Source of the DNA: Flagellimonas lutaonensis
GTDB taxonomy: Bacteria > Bacteroidota > Bacteroidia > Flavobacteriales > Flavobacteriaceae
Assembly: GCF_000963865.1 (NCBI RefSeq)
Contig: NZ_CP011071.1
Coordinates: 1,182,501-1,246,500, forward strand
DNA: 64,000 nucleotides
Reading direction: 5' to 3'
Made by a program: the position numbers and the translations under genes. Positions within the stretch are counted from its first letter, which is position 1; the number at the start of each line of letters is the position of its first letter. The notes below the pieces were generated by a model. That model saw only the letters and a program-made list of their open reading frames with translations. It was not told where the DNA came from and ran no database searches. Shown one piece after another: positions 1 to 7,112 of the stretch.

Positions 1-30
1 ATTCTGGTTTGACTTTGATTGTTGTTGGTC

Positions 31-165
31 ATGCCAATTATCTGGCAACAAACACAACGATTAGGAAATACCAAATGGCGATTTATCGCCTCCCTTGGCG
101 GCATTACCCGCCCAGGTTCATTGGGTATAATCTCAGCCCTACAAATTGCAAATGATATAGTATGA
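31..165 (+). other. Possible 44-residue reading frame or gene remnant
   Basis: A plus-strand frame runs from an ATG at 31 to TGA at 163-165. Its peptide has protein-like composition (a Trp/Gln-rich start, then a Gly/Ile/Ala-rich tail around SLGGITRPGSLG). Two in-frame stops lie just upstream (10-12 and 16-18), so it cannot simply be the end of a gene cut by the window edge unless that gene is broken. I do not recognise the family. It may be a decayed C-terminus or chance. Confidence 0.2.
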
Positions 166-265
166 ATTCCAAATTTAGATTCTGGAACTCTTCATGCTAC
201 ATTCACAATTCGTAGAAGCACCCCTTTGAGATGGTACAAATGTACCACTGAAACTTTTATTTTCA

Positions 266-290
266 TAAAAAAAGGCCGCCGAAGCAGCCT
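266..290 (-). terminator. Rho-independent terminator
   Basis: Read on the minus strand, AGGCTGC and GCGGCCT pair (one G-U) around a TTCG tetraloop and are followed directly by a run of seven T. It lies about 120 nt beyond the stop of the small gene at 410-544, and probably ends that transcript. Confidence 0.75.
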
Positions 291-409
291 TATCTGACCA
301 AGCCAATACTGACCTTTAATATAGGGGAAGTTGTCAACAACAATATAAAAAGTGCAAATTGCCTTTGGCCATCGGACAATGCATGGTTAGTGTTTGCATA
401 GCATTATCC

Positions 410-544
410 TTATACTTCAATCTTTTCGGTTTCCTTTTTGTTCCATCTCCTTCTTTCGTTTTTCAGGTACGGTCCCATCAAATAGATGGCCATGGCGAAC
501 GACAGAACACTTATAATCAACAGTATGATATATATCGCTTGCAT
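410..544 (-). CDS. Small single-pass membrane protein (44 aa)
   Basis: Not recognised. The minus-strand frame starts at ATG 544 and stops at TAA 410-412. It encodes a short N-terminus, one hydrophobic helix at about residues 3-26 (IYIILLIISVLSFAMAIYLM), then a strongly charged tail rich in Lys, Arg and Glu. This predicts an N-out/C-in inner-membrane miniprotein. It lies between two minus-strand terminators (575-606 upstream, 266-290 downstream), so it looks like its own transcription unit. The regular hydrophobic-then-charged layout and the flanking terminators argue that it is real. The function is unknown. Confidence 0.45.
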   Translation of the reverse strand: MQAIYIILLIISVLSFAMAIYLMGPYLKNERRRWNKKETEKIEV

Positions 545-574
545 CTTTTTGTATTAATTGTGGTTGAACTGCCT

Positions 575-606
575 AAAAAAGGGCCGTATACGTATTGACA
601 CGGCCC
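575..606 (-). terminator. Rho-independent terminator
   Basis: On the minus strand GGGCCGT and ACGGCCC form a 7-bp stem with a 12-nt loop, followed by TTTTTT. It lies about 40 nt past the stop of the small gene at 648-827. Confidence 0.75.
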
Positions 607-647
607 TTCCAACCAAATCAACCAACCAAAATCCGTGCGCCGTAAGG

Positions 648-827
648 CTACAACGGATAGTTTTCTTCTATTTTTTCTTCAGCAGGATTCTCCGTTGCTG
701 TGTTCCCTATTTTCTCCTCGACCTTGCGATTGTCTTCTTTCTCGCTATTGCCCTTTACATTTTTGGCCATCAACAGCGCCGCCATCAATATGGCGATCAG
801 TATGCCTGATTTCAAAAGGTCTTTCAT
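648..827 (-). CDS. Small membrane-anchored protein (59 aa)
   Basis: Not recognised. Translation from ATG 827 to TAG 648-650 gives an N-terminal hydrophobic helix at about residues 5-21 (LKSGILIAILMAALLMA). A very acidic and basic, low-complexity tail follows, with many Glu, Lys and Asn and no Cys. It looks like a cytoplasmic tail anchored by one helix. A terminator follows 40 nt downstream. The gene lies after the DUF4301 terminator, so it is probably transcribed separately. Its overall design resembles the next small gene (410-544), though the sequences are not obviously related. Confidence 0.45.
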   Translation of the reverse strand: MKDLLKSGILIAILMAALLMAKNVKGNSEKEDNRKVEEKIGNTATENPAEEKIEENYPL

Positions 828-880
828 CTTGTTTGGTTCTTCACTTTGTATGACACCCTTTTTTGAAAAAGGTCACATAC

Positions 881-906
881 AAAAAAACCCCTTAAAAAAA
901 AGGGGG
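881..906 (-). terminator. Rho-independent terminator after the DUF4301 gene
   Basis: On the minus strand CCCCTT and AAGGGG pair around a loop of six T and are followed by seven T. The position, 24 nt past the DUF4301 stop, fits the end of the cofactor operon. Confidence 0.7.
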
Positions 907-929
907 TGGATAAGGTAACTTGTGTTTAC

Positions 930-2468
930 TTAAACCTGATGTGAGGGTTTCAAGAGATCATTCACTGTTTTCACAGGATTAAAGGTCACCAAGGGCACCT
1001 CGACGAAAATGGTGTTCCAGTAGGCCATGGCCCCGTTCCATAGACCCGGAAGCTCAAGGGCCTTTAAGGGCTTGCCCTCTTTTGTCTTCTCTGTTATAAA
1101 ACCTTGCTTTGCATCTACATAATTTAGGAGGTTGTACTTTTCTCCCTTATGGTTCTTTACCCCACATACCAGGTCAACGGGGTTGAAATGGGTAGAATTC
1201 TTTAAAATGGACACTTGGTGCCCGTTTCCCATATCGACCTGTGCCGATTCGATGATCTGCAGCGAAATATTGCCATTTTTGTCCTTGATCCAAAAGGGTC
1301 CGCCACCGGGTTCGCCCTCGTTTTTGACCATGCCGCACACACGAATGGGCCTGTTCAACTTGTCTTTGAGAATAGCTCTCTGGTCGTCGATGCTCAACCC
1401 CCTGTAGTTTTCTTGAAAACGAACGTTCAACCGTTTTTCAAGAAAATCTTTGGCCTCGGCCATGACATCAATCGATACGGTTTCGTCATCCAATTTTTCA
1501 GCGAACGAAAAAGCCTCGGACTGTACTTGTAGCAATACCCCTGCAAGCATTTTTTTGCTGTTCGCGACCGCTTCCAAGTTTCTATCGACCACCACATTGT
1601 CGATGTTTTTGATAAAGATGATATCGGCCTGTTGATCGTTCAGGTTTTCAATAAGTGCCCCGTGGCCGCCGGGCCGAAACAGCAACGTGCCATCATTGCT
1701 TCTAAAGGGTTCATCGTTCAGGTCAACCGCTATGGTGTCGGTCGAAGACTTTTGGTTTGAATAACCGACCTTGAAAGTTGCCTGTGTCGATTTTGAAACT
1801 CTTTCAGCAACTCTCTTTTCTTCGGCCCTGAACATTTCATTATGCTGCTCAGATATGGTGAAGTGCAGATTTGCAACACCATCGGTCTTGGCATACAGTG
1901 CCGCCTCTTTCAAGTGTTCTTCGAGAGGGGTGGCGGTATCTTTGCCATATTTATGAAAGGGCAACAATCCCTTTGGATAAACCCCATAGTCGAGACCATC
2001 GGTCGATAGCATTTCCTTGACAAAATAATAGACTTGCTCGCCTTGTGAATGGTACTTACCCTCGATACGGTCCATTATCTTTTCGTAAAAGGGAAACTTT
2101 TCGATACCCTCGGCGAACTTTTTGACCGCTTCGTCGTTGGTTCTCTCCACGTATTCGGTTAATGTTTCCCGTTTGGGATCATGCGCATCCAAAAAATTGA
2201 ACATGGCCTTGAACATTCTGGAGGCCGCCCCCGAGGCGGGCACGAATTTCAACAGTTTCAGTCTATCGCGATGCTTTTCAAAATAATCGCCCCGTTTTTT
2301 CTGTTCCGCTTCTGTAAATCTCTCGATGCCATTGCCTACAACAGCCGCTTTTTCGAGCGTCACAAAGGGAATGCCCTCTTTGAACGTATCTATCTGCTTG
2401 AGAACTTTTTCTCTGGTTATGCCTTTTTCTTCAAGTTGTTGCAGGTCTTTTTCTGAAAATTGAACCAT
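930..2468 (-). CDS. DUF4301 protein, nucleotidyltransferase-like (512 aa)
   Basis: A DUF4301 family protein, a Bacteroidetes family of unknown function. ATG at 2468 lies 2 nt after the stop of the upstream kinase gene; a GTG at 2474 is an alternative start. I see signatures like those of UDP-sugar/UDP-GlcNAc pyrophosphorylases. PASGAASRMFK (about residues 77-87) resembles their glycine-rich nucleotide loop. KGLLPFHKY (166-174) resembles the K-P-x-P substrate motif. FRPGGHGALIENL (264-276) resembles the P-G-G/H-G motif, and FIKNIDNVV (285-293) resembles the metal-site V-x-N-x-D-N stretch. It is last in an operon with pnuC and a NadR-type kinase. I infer nucleotidyl transfer, possibly in cofactor salvage; the substrate is unknown. 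Confidence 0.85.
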   Translation of the reverse strand: MVQFSEKDLQQLEEKGITREKVLKQIDTFKEGIPFVTLEKAAVVGNGIERFTEAEQKKRGDYFEKHRDRLKLLKFVPASGAASRMFKAMFNFLDAHDPKRETLTEYVERTNDEAVKKFAEGIEKFPFYEKIMDRIEGKYHSQGEQVYYFVKEMLSTDGLDYGVYPKGLLPFHKYGKDTATPLEEHLKEAALYAKTDGVANLHFTISEQHNEMFRAEEKRVAERVSKSTQATFKVGYSNQKSSTDTIAVDLNDEPFRSNDGTLLFRPGGHGALIENLNDQQADIIFIKNIDNVVVDRNLEAVANSKKMLAGVLLQVQSEAFSFAEKLDDETVSIDVMAEAKDFLEKRLNVRFQENYRGLSIDDQRAILKDKLNRPIRVCGMVKNEGEPGGGPFWIKDKNGNISLQIIESAQVDMGNGHQVSILKNSTHFNPVDLVCGVKNHKGEKYNLLNYVDAKQGFITEKTKEGKPLKALELPGLWNGAMAYWNTIFVEVPLVTFNPVKTVNDLLKPSHQV

Positions 2469-2470
2469 GG

Positions 2471-3028
2471 TCACAATAATTTATCAATGTGGTTGATCGC
2501 GGTTGAAAGCCGCGTTTCTTTATCACCCTTTAAGATAACAAAATTACGGCCATACTTCACCAAGGCATCTTTGAAACATGCAAACATTCGCTCCCTTTCA
2601 TCAGGCTTGTCGCGCAGGTCGTCTTTTACCCAGGGCGTATCGATATAGGTCAACAAATAGAGGTCGTATTGGTTGGCCAATGCATATTTTTCGAGTTCGG
2701 GGTCGCAATACCCCAGATAATAGGCCTCAGAATACACTTTGGTCTCCAAAAGGTCTGTATCGCACACCAACAACCTGTTCGCCTCTTTTGCCAAGGCGTT
2801 CTCGCTGGCCATCTGGCCCTCGGCTATCGGAAGCAAATCTTTAGGCTCGCAGGTCTTTTGTTCCCTATCCCACTTTTCTTGAAGGTATTCACGGGCATAC
2901 TCGGGCACCCAAACGGTATTGTAATGTGCTGCCAGTTGTTTGGCCAAGGTGGTCTTTCCGGTCGATTCGGGTCCAAAAAGTACTACTTTGACGAGGTCTG
3001 AAGGTTGTTGTGCAAACTTTTCTTCCAT
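2471..3028 (-). CDS. NadR-type ribosylnicotinamide kinase (AAA ATPase, 185 aa)
   Basis: P-loop kinase related to the C-terminal domain of NadR, which phosphorylates nicotinamide riboside to NMN. Walker A is GPESTGKTT near residue 18. VPEYAREYL, the NadR-type substrate segment, follows, and then LLVCDTDLLETKVY. The N-terminal NMN adenylyltransferase domain of full NadR is absent. I chose the ATG at 3028; the frame is open to 3091, but those residues read as pnuC sequence in another frame. The gene overlaps the end of pnuC by 46 nt, so the two are co-transcribed. Together they would import and trap nicotinamide riboside. A related kinase specificity is possible, because a thiamine-binding gene is next door. 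Confidence 0.85.
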   Translation of the reverse strand: MEEKFAQQPSDLVKVVLFGPESTGKTTLAKQLAAHYNTVWVPEYAREYLQEKWDREQKTCEPKDLLPIAEGQMASENALAKEANRLLVCDTDLLETKVYSEAYYLGYCDPELEKYALANQYDLYLLTYIDTPWVKDDLRDKPDERERMFACFKDALVKYGRNFVILKGDKETRLSTAINHIDKLL

Positions 3029-3624
3029 GCTAGATAGCCCTGTATGGCCAAAATCGTGAAAATAAGATATTGTAGTGAGAACATGCCCCACCCCCTATAG
3101 GCATACAAAGGTACGGTTATTAGGTCTCCCAAGATCCAAAGGGTCCAGTTTTCGAGCTTCTTGTTTGCCATATACCACATGGCCGTGAAAAAGATGCCCG
3201 AGGTGAATATGTCAATATAGTTTGAGACCTCAATTTCAGACCCGAAGAGCCGGTACACGGTGTACGTGACCAACATGGTCAATACGAACAGTGCGAACCC
3301 GATCCATTTTTCCTTGGTATTGGTTCTTGAAATCTGAACCACGAACTCTTTGTCGTTCTTTCGGCGGGCCCAGTTATACCAGCCGTAGATGCTCATGATC
3401 GAGAAATAGAAATTCATCATCATGTCCCCGAAAAGCTGGTCTACAAGAAAGAGATAGGTGGTAATGGCCGTGGCAACCAATCCTGTCGGATATACCAAGA
3501 TATTCTCTCTTTTCGCATAGACCACGCTGGCTATTCCGAAAAAGAAAGCCGTGGCCTCAAGAATAATCAAAGAAACCTGTCTGCCCTGGTACGGTTCAAG
3601 AAAGAAATCAAAAATGGGGTTCAT
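2983..3624 (-). CDS. pnuC: Nicotinamide riboside transporter PnuC family (213 aa)
   Basis: Integral membrane vitamin transporter of the PnuC family (facilitated uptake of nicotinamide riboside, driven by intracellular phosphorylation). Seven or so hydrophobic helices are visible. The family signatures YGWYNW (about residue 80) and ENWTLWILGD (about 155-165) are intact. ATG 3624 is preferred; a GTG at 3630 is in frame. It overlaps the thiamine-binding gene upstream by 17 nt and the NadR-like kinase downstream. In Bacteroidetes some PnuC paralogues (PnuT) carry thiamine, so the upstream thiamine-binding gene makes thiamine the main alternative substrate. The kinase partner favours nicotinamide riboside. 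Confidence 0.88.
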   Translation of the reverse strand: MNPIFDFFLEPYQGRQVSLIILEATAFFFGIASVVYAKRENILVYPTGLVATAITTYLFLVDQLFGDMMMNFYFSIMSIYGWYNWARRKNDKEFVVQISRTNTKEKWIGFALFVLTMLVTYTVYRLFGSEIEVSNYIDIFTSGIFFTAMWYMANKKLENWTLWILGDLITVPLYAYRGWGMFSLQYLIFTILAIQGYLAWKKSLHNNLQTSSK

Positions 3625-3868
3625 AACCACTTCGGTCAGACTTTACGATCTTCATGTACAAAAGTACCCGTTCTGTGTTTTCAAAGGCTGCCTTTATTTC
3701 ATCTGTCAGCAGGGCCATGACCTTGTCATAATCTCCAAAAACCTGGGTGCTGAGCGGATTTTCCACCACGGTCAGACCAGAATTCCGTAGTCTTTTGATA
3801 AAATCGATGATCGGTGGTTCAAAATCGTCTTGAAGGGGGGTGAGTGTCAGCTCAACTGAAATTTCCAT
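3608..3868 (-). CDS. Thiamine-binding protein, MTH1187/YkoF-like (86 aa)
   Basis: Small ferredoxin-fold protein of the MTH1187/YqgV (UPF0045) family, several members of which bind thiamine. The start VELTLTPL and the later TQVFGDYDKVMALL are typical of the family. There is no signal peptide, so it is cytoplasmic. It is the first gene of the tight cluster with pnuC, the NadR-like kinase and DUF4301, and overlaps pnuC by 17 nt. Only 42 nt separate it from the phosphopantetheinyl transferase, which may be in the same transcript. There is no room for a TPP riboswitch directly upstream. Confidence 0.8.
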   Translation of the reverse strand: MEISVELTLTPLQDDFEPPIIDFIKRLRNSGLTVVENPLSTQVFGDYDKVMALLTDEIKAAFENTERVLLYMKIVKSDRSGYEPHF

Positions 3869-3910
3869 AAGGAGATTTTACGGTGTTTTGGCAAAGAAAT
3901 CAAATTTCCT

Positions 3911-4552
3911 TCAGTCCCCGGCCTTTTTAAGGGCATAAACGGTGGTAAAGCCCTCGAATTCGAAAAACTTGACATCGTAGTGCGTCGAGTGGCCCTTGTA
4001 CAATATTTCGGCAGTGGTCTGGCCATCAGCAAAAGAGAAGTCATGCACATCAATATGCCTGAGAAAACTAAGTCCCGGTTGGGCATAGATTTTATAAAGT
4101 GATTCTTTGGCCCCCCAAACAATGGTCAATTTTCTCTTAACGGCCTCTGCATTGGCCAACGTACTGTATTCTTGAATGGGTGTAAACTTATAGGCAATTT
4201 TCAAGATCTTATCGCGCTGCTTTTCAATGTCTATGCCCACTTGGTGGGACTCGCTCACAATAATGCCGGTAAAATGGTGCGAATGGGTAATCGAGATGTG
4301 GTTGCCGTCCATCAGATGGGGCTTGCCCATCTTATCGTAGTACAGGTCTTTGTCTTCATAGCCTGCCTCGGCCATCAAGTGCCTAATGCTCAAAAAGGCC
4401 CTGCGGTGCATTTCAGATTTCATGCCATCGATCCGTTGTTGGCAATGCATTGTCAAAGACACTCCCTTCCAGAGGTCGGTTTCGGGTTCCGTTACCTTCC
4501 AGATATAGATTTTGGTCTTGTTCGATTCTGTTATGGTTTTGTAAAGGGGCAC
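3911..4552 (-). CDS. 4'-phosphopantetheinyl transferase superfamily protein (213 aa)
   Basis: Transfers the phosphopantetheine arm of CoA onto carrier proteins (Sfp/AcpT-like). The two family signatures are present: VGIDIEKQRDKI (about residues 103-114, Mg-binding Asp) and WGAKESLYKIY (about 147-157, with the Glu and Lys of the W-x-x-KE-A motif). The conserved ISITHS stretch (about 87-92) precedes them. The start is a GTG at 4552. It is divergent from ahcY, as often seen in Flavobacteriia. Which carrier protein it serves cannot be told from this window. Confidence 0.88.
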   Translation of the reverse strand: MPLYKTITESNKTKIYIWKVTEPETDLWKGVSLTMHCQQRIDGMKSEMHRRAFLSIRHLMAEAGYEDKDLYYDKMGKPHLMDGNHISITHSHHFTGIIVSESHQVGIDIEKQRDKILKIAYKFTPIQEYSTLANAEAVKRKLTIVWGAKESLYKIYAQPGLSFLRHIDVHDFSFADGQTTAEILYKGHSTHYDVKFFEFEGFTTVYALKKAGD

Positions 4553-4573
4553 TGGTATGAGTTAAGTTATTTG

Positions 4574-4581
4574 TACCTTTG
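4574..4581 (+). promoter_or_regulatory. Promoter -7 element for ahcY
   Basis: TACCTTTG matches the Bacteroidetes TAnnTTTG element. No good -33 TTG is visible at the usual spacing, so only this half is supported. It would give a leader of roughly 130 nt before ahcY. Confidence 0.45.
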
Positions 4582-4642
4582 CGACTCATAAAATTTTGTT
4601 TCCTGAACGGCCAACAAGACCGGTAACAGAAACCATAGGTCG

Positions 4643-4681
4643 TACGAGGCGAGCCTCGTATTTGAAAAGCCCTTTATGGGC
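4643..4681 (+). promoter_or_regulatory. Structured 5' leader of ahcY
   Basis: The leader contains TACGAGGC-GA-GCCTCGTA (4643-4660), an 8-bp near-perfect palindrome that could fold as a 7-bp hairpin with a CGAG loop. A second hairpin follows, GCCC-TTTAT-GGGC (4669-4681). Neither is followed by a T-run, so this is not a terminator. I do not recognise it as a known SAM or SAH riboswitch. It may be a DNA operator or an RNA control element. Confidence 0.35.
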
Positions 4682-4715
4682 AAAACGAAGCTACGAAAGT
4701 AAAATTAAATAGAAG

Positions 4716-6032
4716 ATGAGTACAAAAACAATTCCCTATGTTGCCTATAAGGTCAAAGACATTTCATTGGCCGAATGGGGCCGAAAAGAAATCGAGTTGG
4801 CCGAAGCAGAGATGCCAGGTCTAATGGCATTAAGGGAGGAATACAAAAACCAACAGCCACTTAAAGGGGCACGTATAGCAGGATGCCTTCATATGACCAT
4901 TCAAACCGCTGTTTTGATAGAAACCTTGGTCGAATTGGGGGCCGAGGCCACTTGGAGTTCTTGCAACATATTTTCAACCCAAGACCATGCCGCTGCCGCC
5001 ATTGCCGCAGCAGGAATTCCGGTATACGCCTGGAAAGGTATGACCGAAGAAGAGTTTGACTGGTGCATAGAACAAACCCTGTTCTTTGGTGAAGAGCGGA
5101 AGCCCCTCAACATGATTTTGGATGATGGCGGTGACCTGACCAACATGGTTCTCGATAAGTACCCTGAGTTGGCAACAGGCATAAAGGGATTGTCAGAAGA
5201 GACCACCACAGGTGTTCACAGATTGTACGAGCGCATGAAAAACGGTACGCTACCCATGCCCGCCTTTAACGTGAACGACTCGGTCACAAAATCAAAGTTC
5301 GACAACAAATATGGTTGTAGGGAAAGTGCCGTCGACGCCATTCGCCGTGCCACCGATACCATGTTGGCAGGCAAAAAAGTGGTCGTTGCCGGTTATGGCG
5401 ATGTTGGCAAGGGTTCAGCAGCCTCTTTTAGGGGAGCAGGTGCCATAGTGACCGTTACCGAAATAGACCCTATCTGTGCCCTCCAGGCCTGTATGGATGG
5501 TTACGAGGTCAAAAAACTGGAAACGGTAATCGGCAATGCCGATATCGTTATCACCGCCACCGGCAATAAAGATATTATCCGCGAAGAGCATTTTAGGGCG
5601 ATGAAAGACAAGGCCATTGTCTGCAATATCGGGCACTTCGACAATGAAATCGATATGGCGTGGCTTAACAGCAACTATGGCAATACCAAAGACGAGATTA
5701 AGCCACAGGTGGATAAGTACACCATTGACGGCAAGGATATCATCGTATTGGCTGAGGGCCGCCTAGTGAATTTGGGCTGTGCAACGGGACATCCAAGTTT
5801 TGTTATGAGCAACTCGTTCACCAACCAGACCTTGGCACAAATTGAACTATGGAACCACAGCGACAAGTACGAGAACAGGGTCTATACACTGCCCAAGCAT
5901 TTAGATGAAAAAGTGGCCAAACTTCACTTGGCACGCCTTGGTGCCGAATTGACAGAGCTAAGGCCCGACCAAGCCGAATATATTGGGGTTGAGGTAAAAG
6001 GCCCGTTCAAGCCCGAGTATTATAGATACTAG
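4716..6032 (+). CDS. ahcY: Adenosylhomocysteinase (438 aa)
   Basis: Hydrolyses S-adenosylhomocysteine to adenosine and homocysteine, removing the inhibitor of methyltransferases in the activated methyl cycle. It is cytoplasmic and binds NAD. The sequence has the substrate-binding stretch [13 protein letters not shown] near the N-terminus, [13 protein letters not shown] around residue 185, and the NAD-binding [10 protein letters not shown] (about 229-238). The C-terminus ends in KPEYYRY, as family members do. Full length for the family. A terminator follows at 6061-6100, and a structured leader of about 130 nt precedes it. Confidence 0.97.
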   Translation: MSTKTIPYVAYKVKDISLAEWGRKEIELAEAEMPGLMALREEYKNQQPLKGARIAGCLHMTIQTAVLIETLVELGAEATWSSCNIFSTQDHAAAAIAAAGIPVYAWKGMTEEEFDWCIEQTLFFGEERKPLNMILDDGGDLTNMVLDKYPELATGIKGLSEETTTGVHRLYERMKNGTLPMPAFNVNDSVTKSKFDNKYGCRESAVDAIRRATDTMLAGKKVVVAGYGDVGKGSAASFRGAGAIVTVTEIDPICALQACMDGYEVKKLETVIGNADIVITATGNKDIIREEHFRAMKDKAIVCNIGHFDNEIDMAWLNSNYGNTKDEIKPQVDKYTIDGKDIIVLAEGRLVNLGCATGHPSFVMSNSFTNQTLAQIELWNHSDKYENRVYTLPKHLDEKVAKLHLARLGAELTELRPDQAEYIGVEVKGPFKPEYYRY

Positions 6033-6060
6033 CTGTTAGACATAAGATTCCAAACAATAG

Positions 6061-6100
6061 ACCCTTGCATCCCGTTAGTTGATGGGTTGCAAGGGTTTTC
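6061..6100 (+). terminator. Rho-independent terminator after ahcY
   Basis: ACCCTTGCA and TGCAAGGGT form a long stem (with an inner CCC/GGG extension) and are followed by TTTT. It lies about 30 nt past the ahcY stop. Confidence 0.75.
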
Positions 6101-6182
6101 CCATTATGAAATAAAGAAGTAATTTTCAGCTTTGGCCCTATATTCCCCGCCCGCTTATTTCTAACGGACCAAAATTTTATCG

Positions 6183-6704
6183 ATGACCCTATTTGTTGAC
6201 ATGGATGAGGTTTTGGCAGAAACCTACCTCAGGCACATTGAACTGTACAACCAAGACTTTGGTGAAAATCTTACCGTTGAAGAATGCAAAGGCAAAGAGG
6301 TGTGGCAGGTGGTTCCCAAAGAACGGCAGAAAAGCATACAGAACCACGCCAATACCATAGGGTTTTTTAGGGATTTGAAACCCGTGAAAGACAGTCAGGA
6401 AGTAATGCGGGAGCTTTGCGACCGGTACGAGGTGTATATTGCCTCTGCCGCCATGCAGTTTCCGTATTCCCTAAAGGAAAAGAGCGATTGGCTCGACGAG
6501 CATTTTCCATTTATACATTGGAGAAAGCGAATTTTATGTGGTGACAAATACATCTTAAGGGGAGACGTGTTGATCGATGACCGCAGCTATAACCTTGAGC
6601 CCTTTGATGGCAGTACGATATTGTTCACCTCGCCCCACAACATTTTTCAAAATGGTTTTGAAAGGGCCAACAACTGGCAAGAAATAGCCGAAAAACTTTT
6701 ATAG
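6183..6704 (+). CDS. 5'(3')-deoxyribonucleotidase (HAD fold, 173 aa)
   Basis: HAD-superfamily phosphatase of the NT5C type that removes phosphate from deoxynucleoside monophosphates and so trims dNTP pools. The catalytic motif DMDEVLA is at residues 6-12 (nucleophile Asp6, acid Asp8). IASAAMQFP (about 89-97) is motif II. Lys in LKEKSDWL supplies motif III. LIDDRSYNL (about 130-138) is motif IV with the Mg-binding aspartates. The length fits the family. The start lies 83 nt after the ahcY terminator, and the gene ends at a shared terminator with rpmA. Confidence 0.88.
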   Translation: MTLFVDMDEVLAETYLRHIELYNQDFGENLTVEECKGKEVWQVVPKERQKSIQNHANTIGFFRDLKPVKDSQEVMRELCDRYEVYIASAAMQFPYSLKEKSDWLDEHFPFIHWRKRILCGDKYILRGDVLIDDRSYNLEPFDGSTILFTSPHNIFQNGFERANNWQEIAEKLL

Positions 6705-6716
6705 GTCTTTACAAAT

Positions 6717-6770
6717 GAAAAAAGCCCTGACATTCCGTAGTGCCGGAAGGTCAGGGCCTTATAATTTTAA
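6717..6770. terminator. Bidirectional terminator between the nucleotidase and rpmA
   Basis: GCCCTGAC (6725-6732) pairs with GTCAGGGC (6751-6758), extended by TTCCG/CGGAA inside. Six T follow on the minus strand, and a weaker T-rich tract follows on the plus strand. It sits between two convergent genes. Confidence 0.8.
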
Positions 6771-6788
6771 AAGGTAGTGTTTTGTGGC

Positions 6789-7049
6789 CTATGCCTCGAA
6801 CGGGTCTACCGACACGTATGACTTACCGCCCGTTTTCTTTTGAAAACGTACGATGCCATCGACCTTGGCATGAAGCGTATGGTCTTTACCGGCATAAACA
6901 TTCTCGCCAGGTCTGTGCTTGGTGCCCCGTTGTCTAACGATTATATTGCCTGCAACCGCGGCTTGACCACCAAAAATCTTAACGCCCAAGCGTTTCGATT
7001 CTGACTCTCTTCCGTTTTTCGAACTACCTACACCTTTCTTGTGTGCCAT
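6789..7049 (-). CDS. rpmA: 50S ribosomal protein L27 (86 aa)
   Basis: Large-subunit ribosomal protein near the peptidyl transferase centre. It starts [16 protein letters not shown] and contains the diagnostic [15 protein letters not shown] followed by GKDHTLHA. The N-terminus has no Firmicutes-type cleavable extension. It is the second gene of the rplU-rpmA operon, 63 nt after rplU, and is ended by the terminator at 6717-6770. Confidence 0.97.
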   Translation of the reverse strand: MAHKKGVGSSKNGRESESKRLGVKIFGGQAAVAGNIIVRQRGTKHRPGENVYAGKDHTLHAKVDGIVRFQKKTGGKSYVSVDPFEA

Positions 7050-7112
7050 GATAATTTATTTTTTATCCCTCTTTCGCCCCAAGGGCAACCTGGGATGTGT
7101 TTTTACTCGATT

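Larger units (their letters stand above)
1..409. other. Gene-poor left edge
   Basis: I see no convincing full-length gene here. The stretch holds a short plus-strand reading frame (31-165), a perfect 7-bp inverted repeat with a 2-base centre at 232-247 (TGGTACA-AA-TGTACCA) that could be an operator, and a minus-strand terminator at 266-290. The sequence between about 290 and 409 is AT-rich with no clear coding pattern. Confidence 0.5.

Noticed and set aside
359-918. Several overlapping plus-strand frames of 70-80 residues near the left edge
   Set aside because: They run antisense to two better minus-strand small genes and through terminator hairpins; composition is not protein-like.
3869-3910. 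Possible TPP riboswitch before the thiamine-binding gene
   Set aside because: The gap is only 42 nt and lacks the conserved TPP-riboswitch core.
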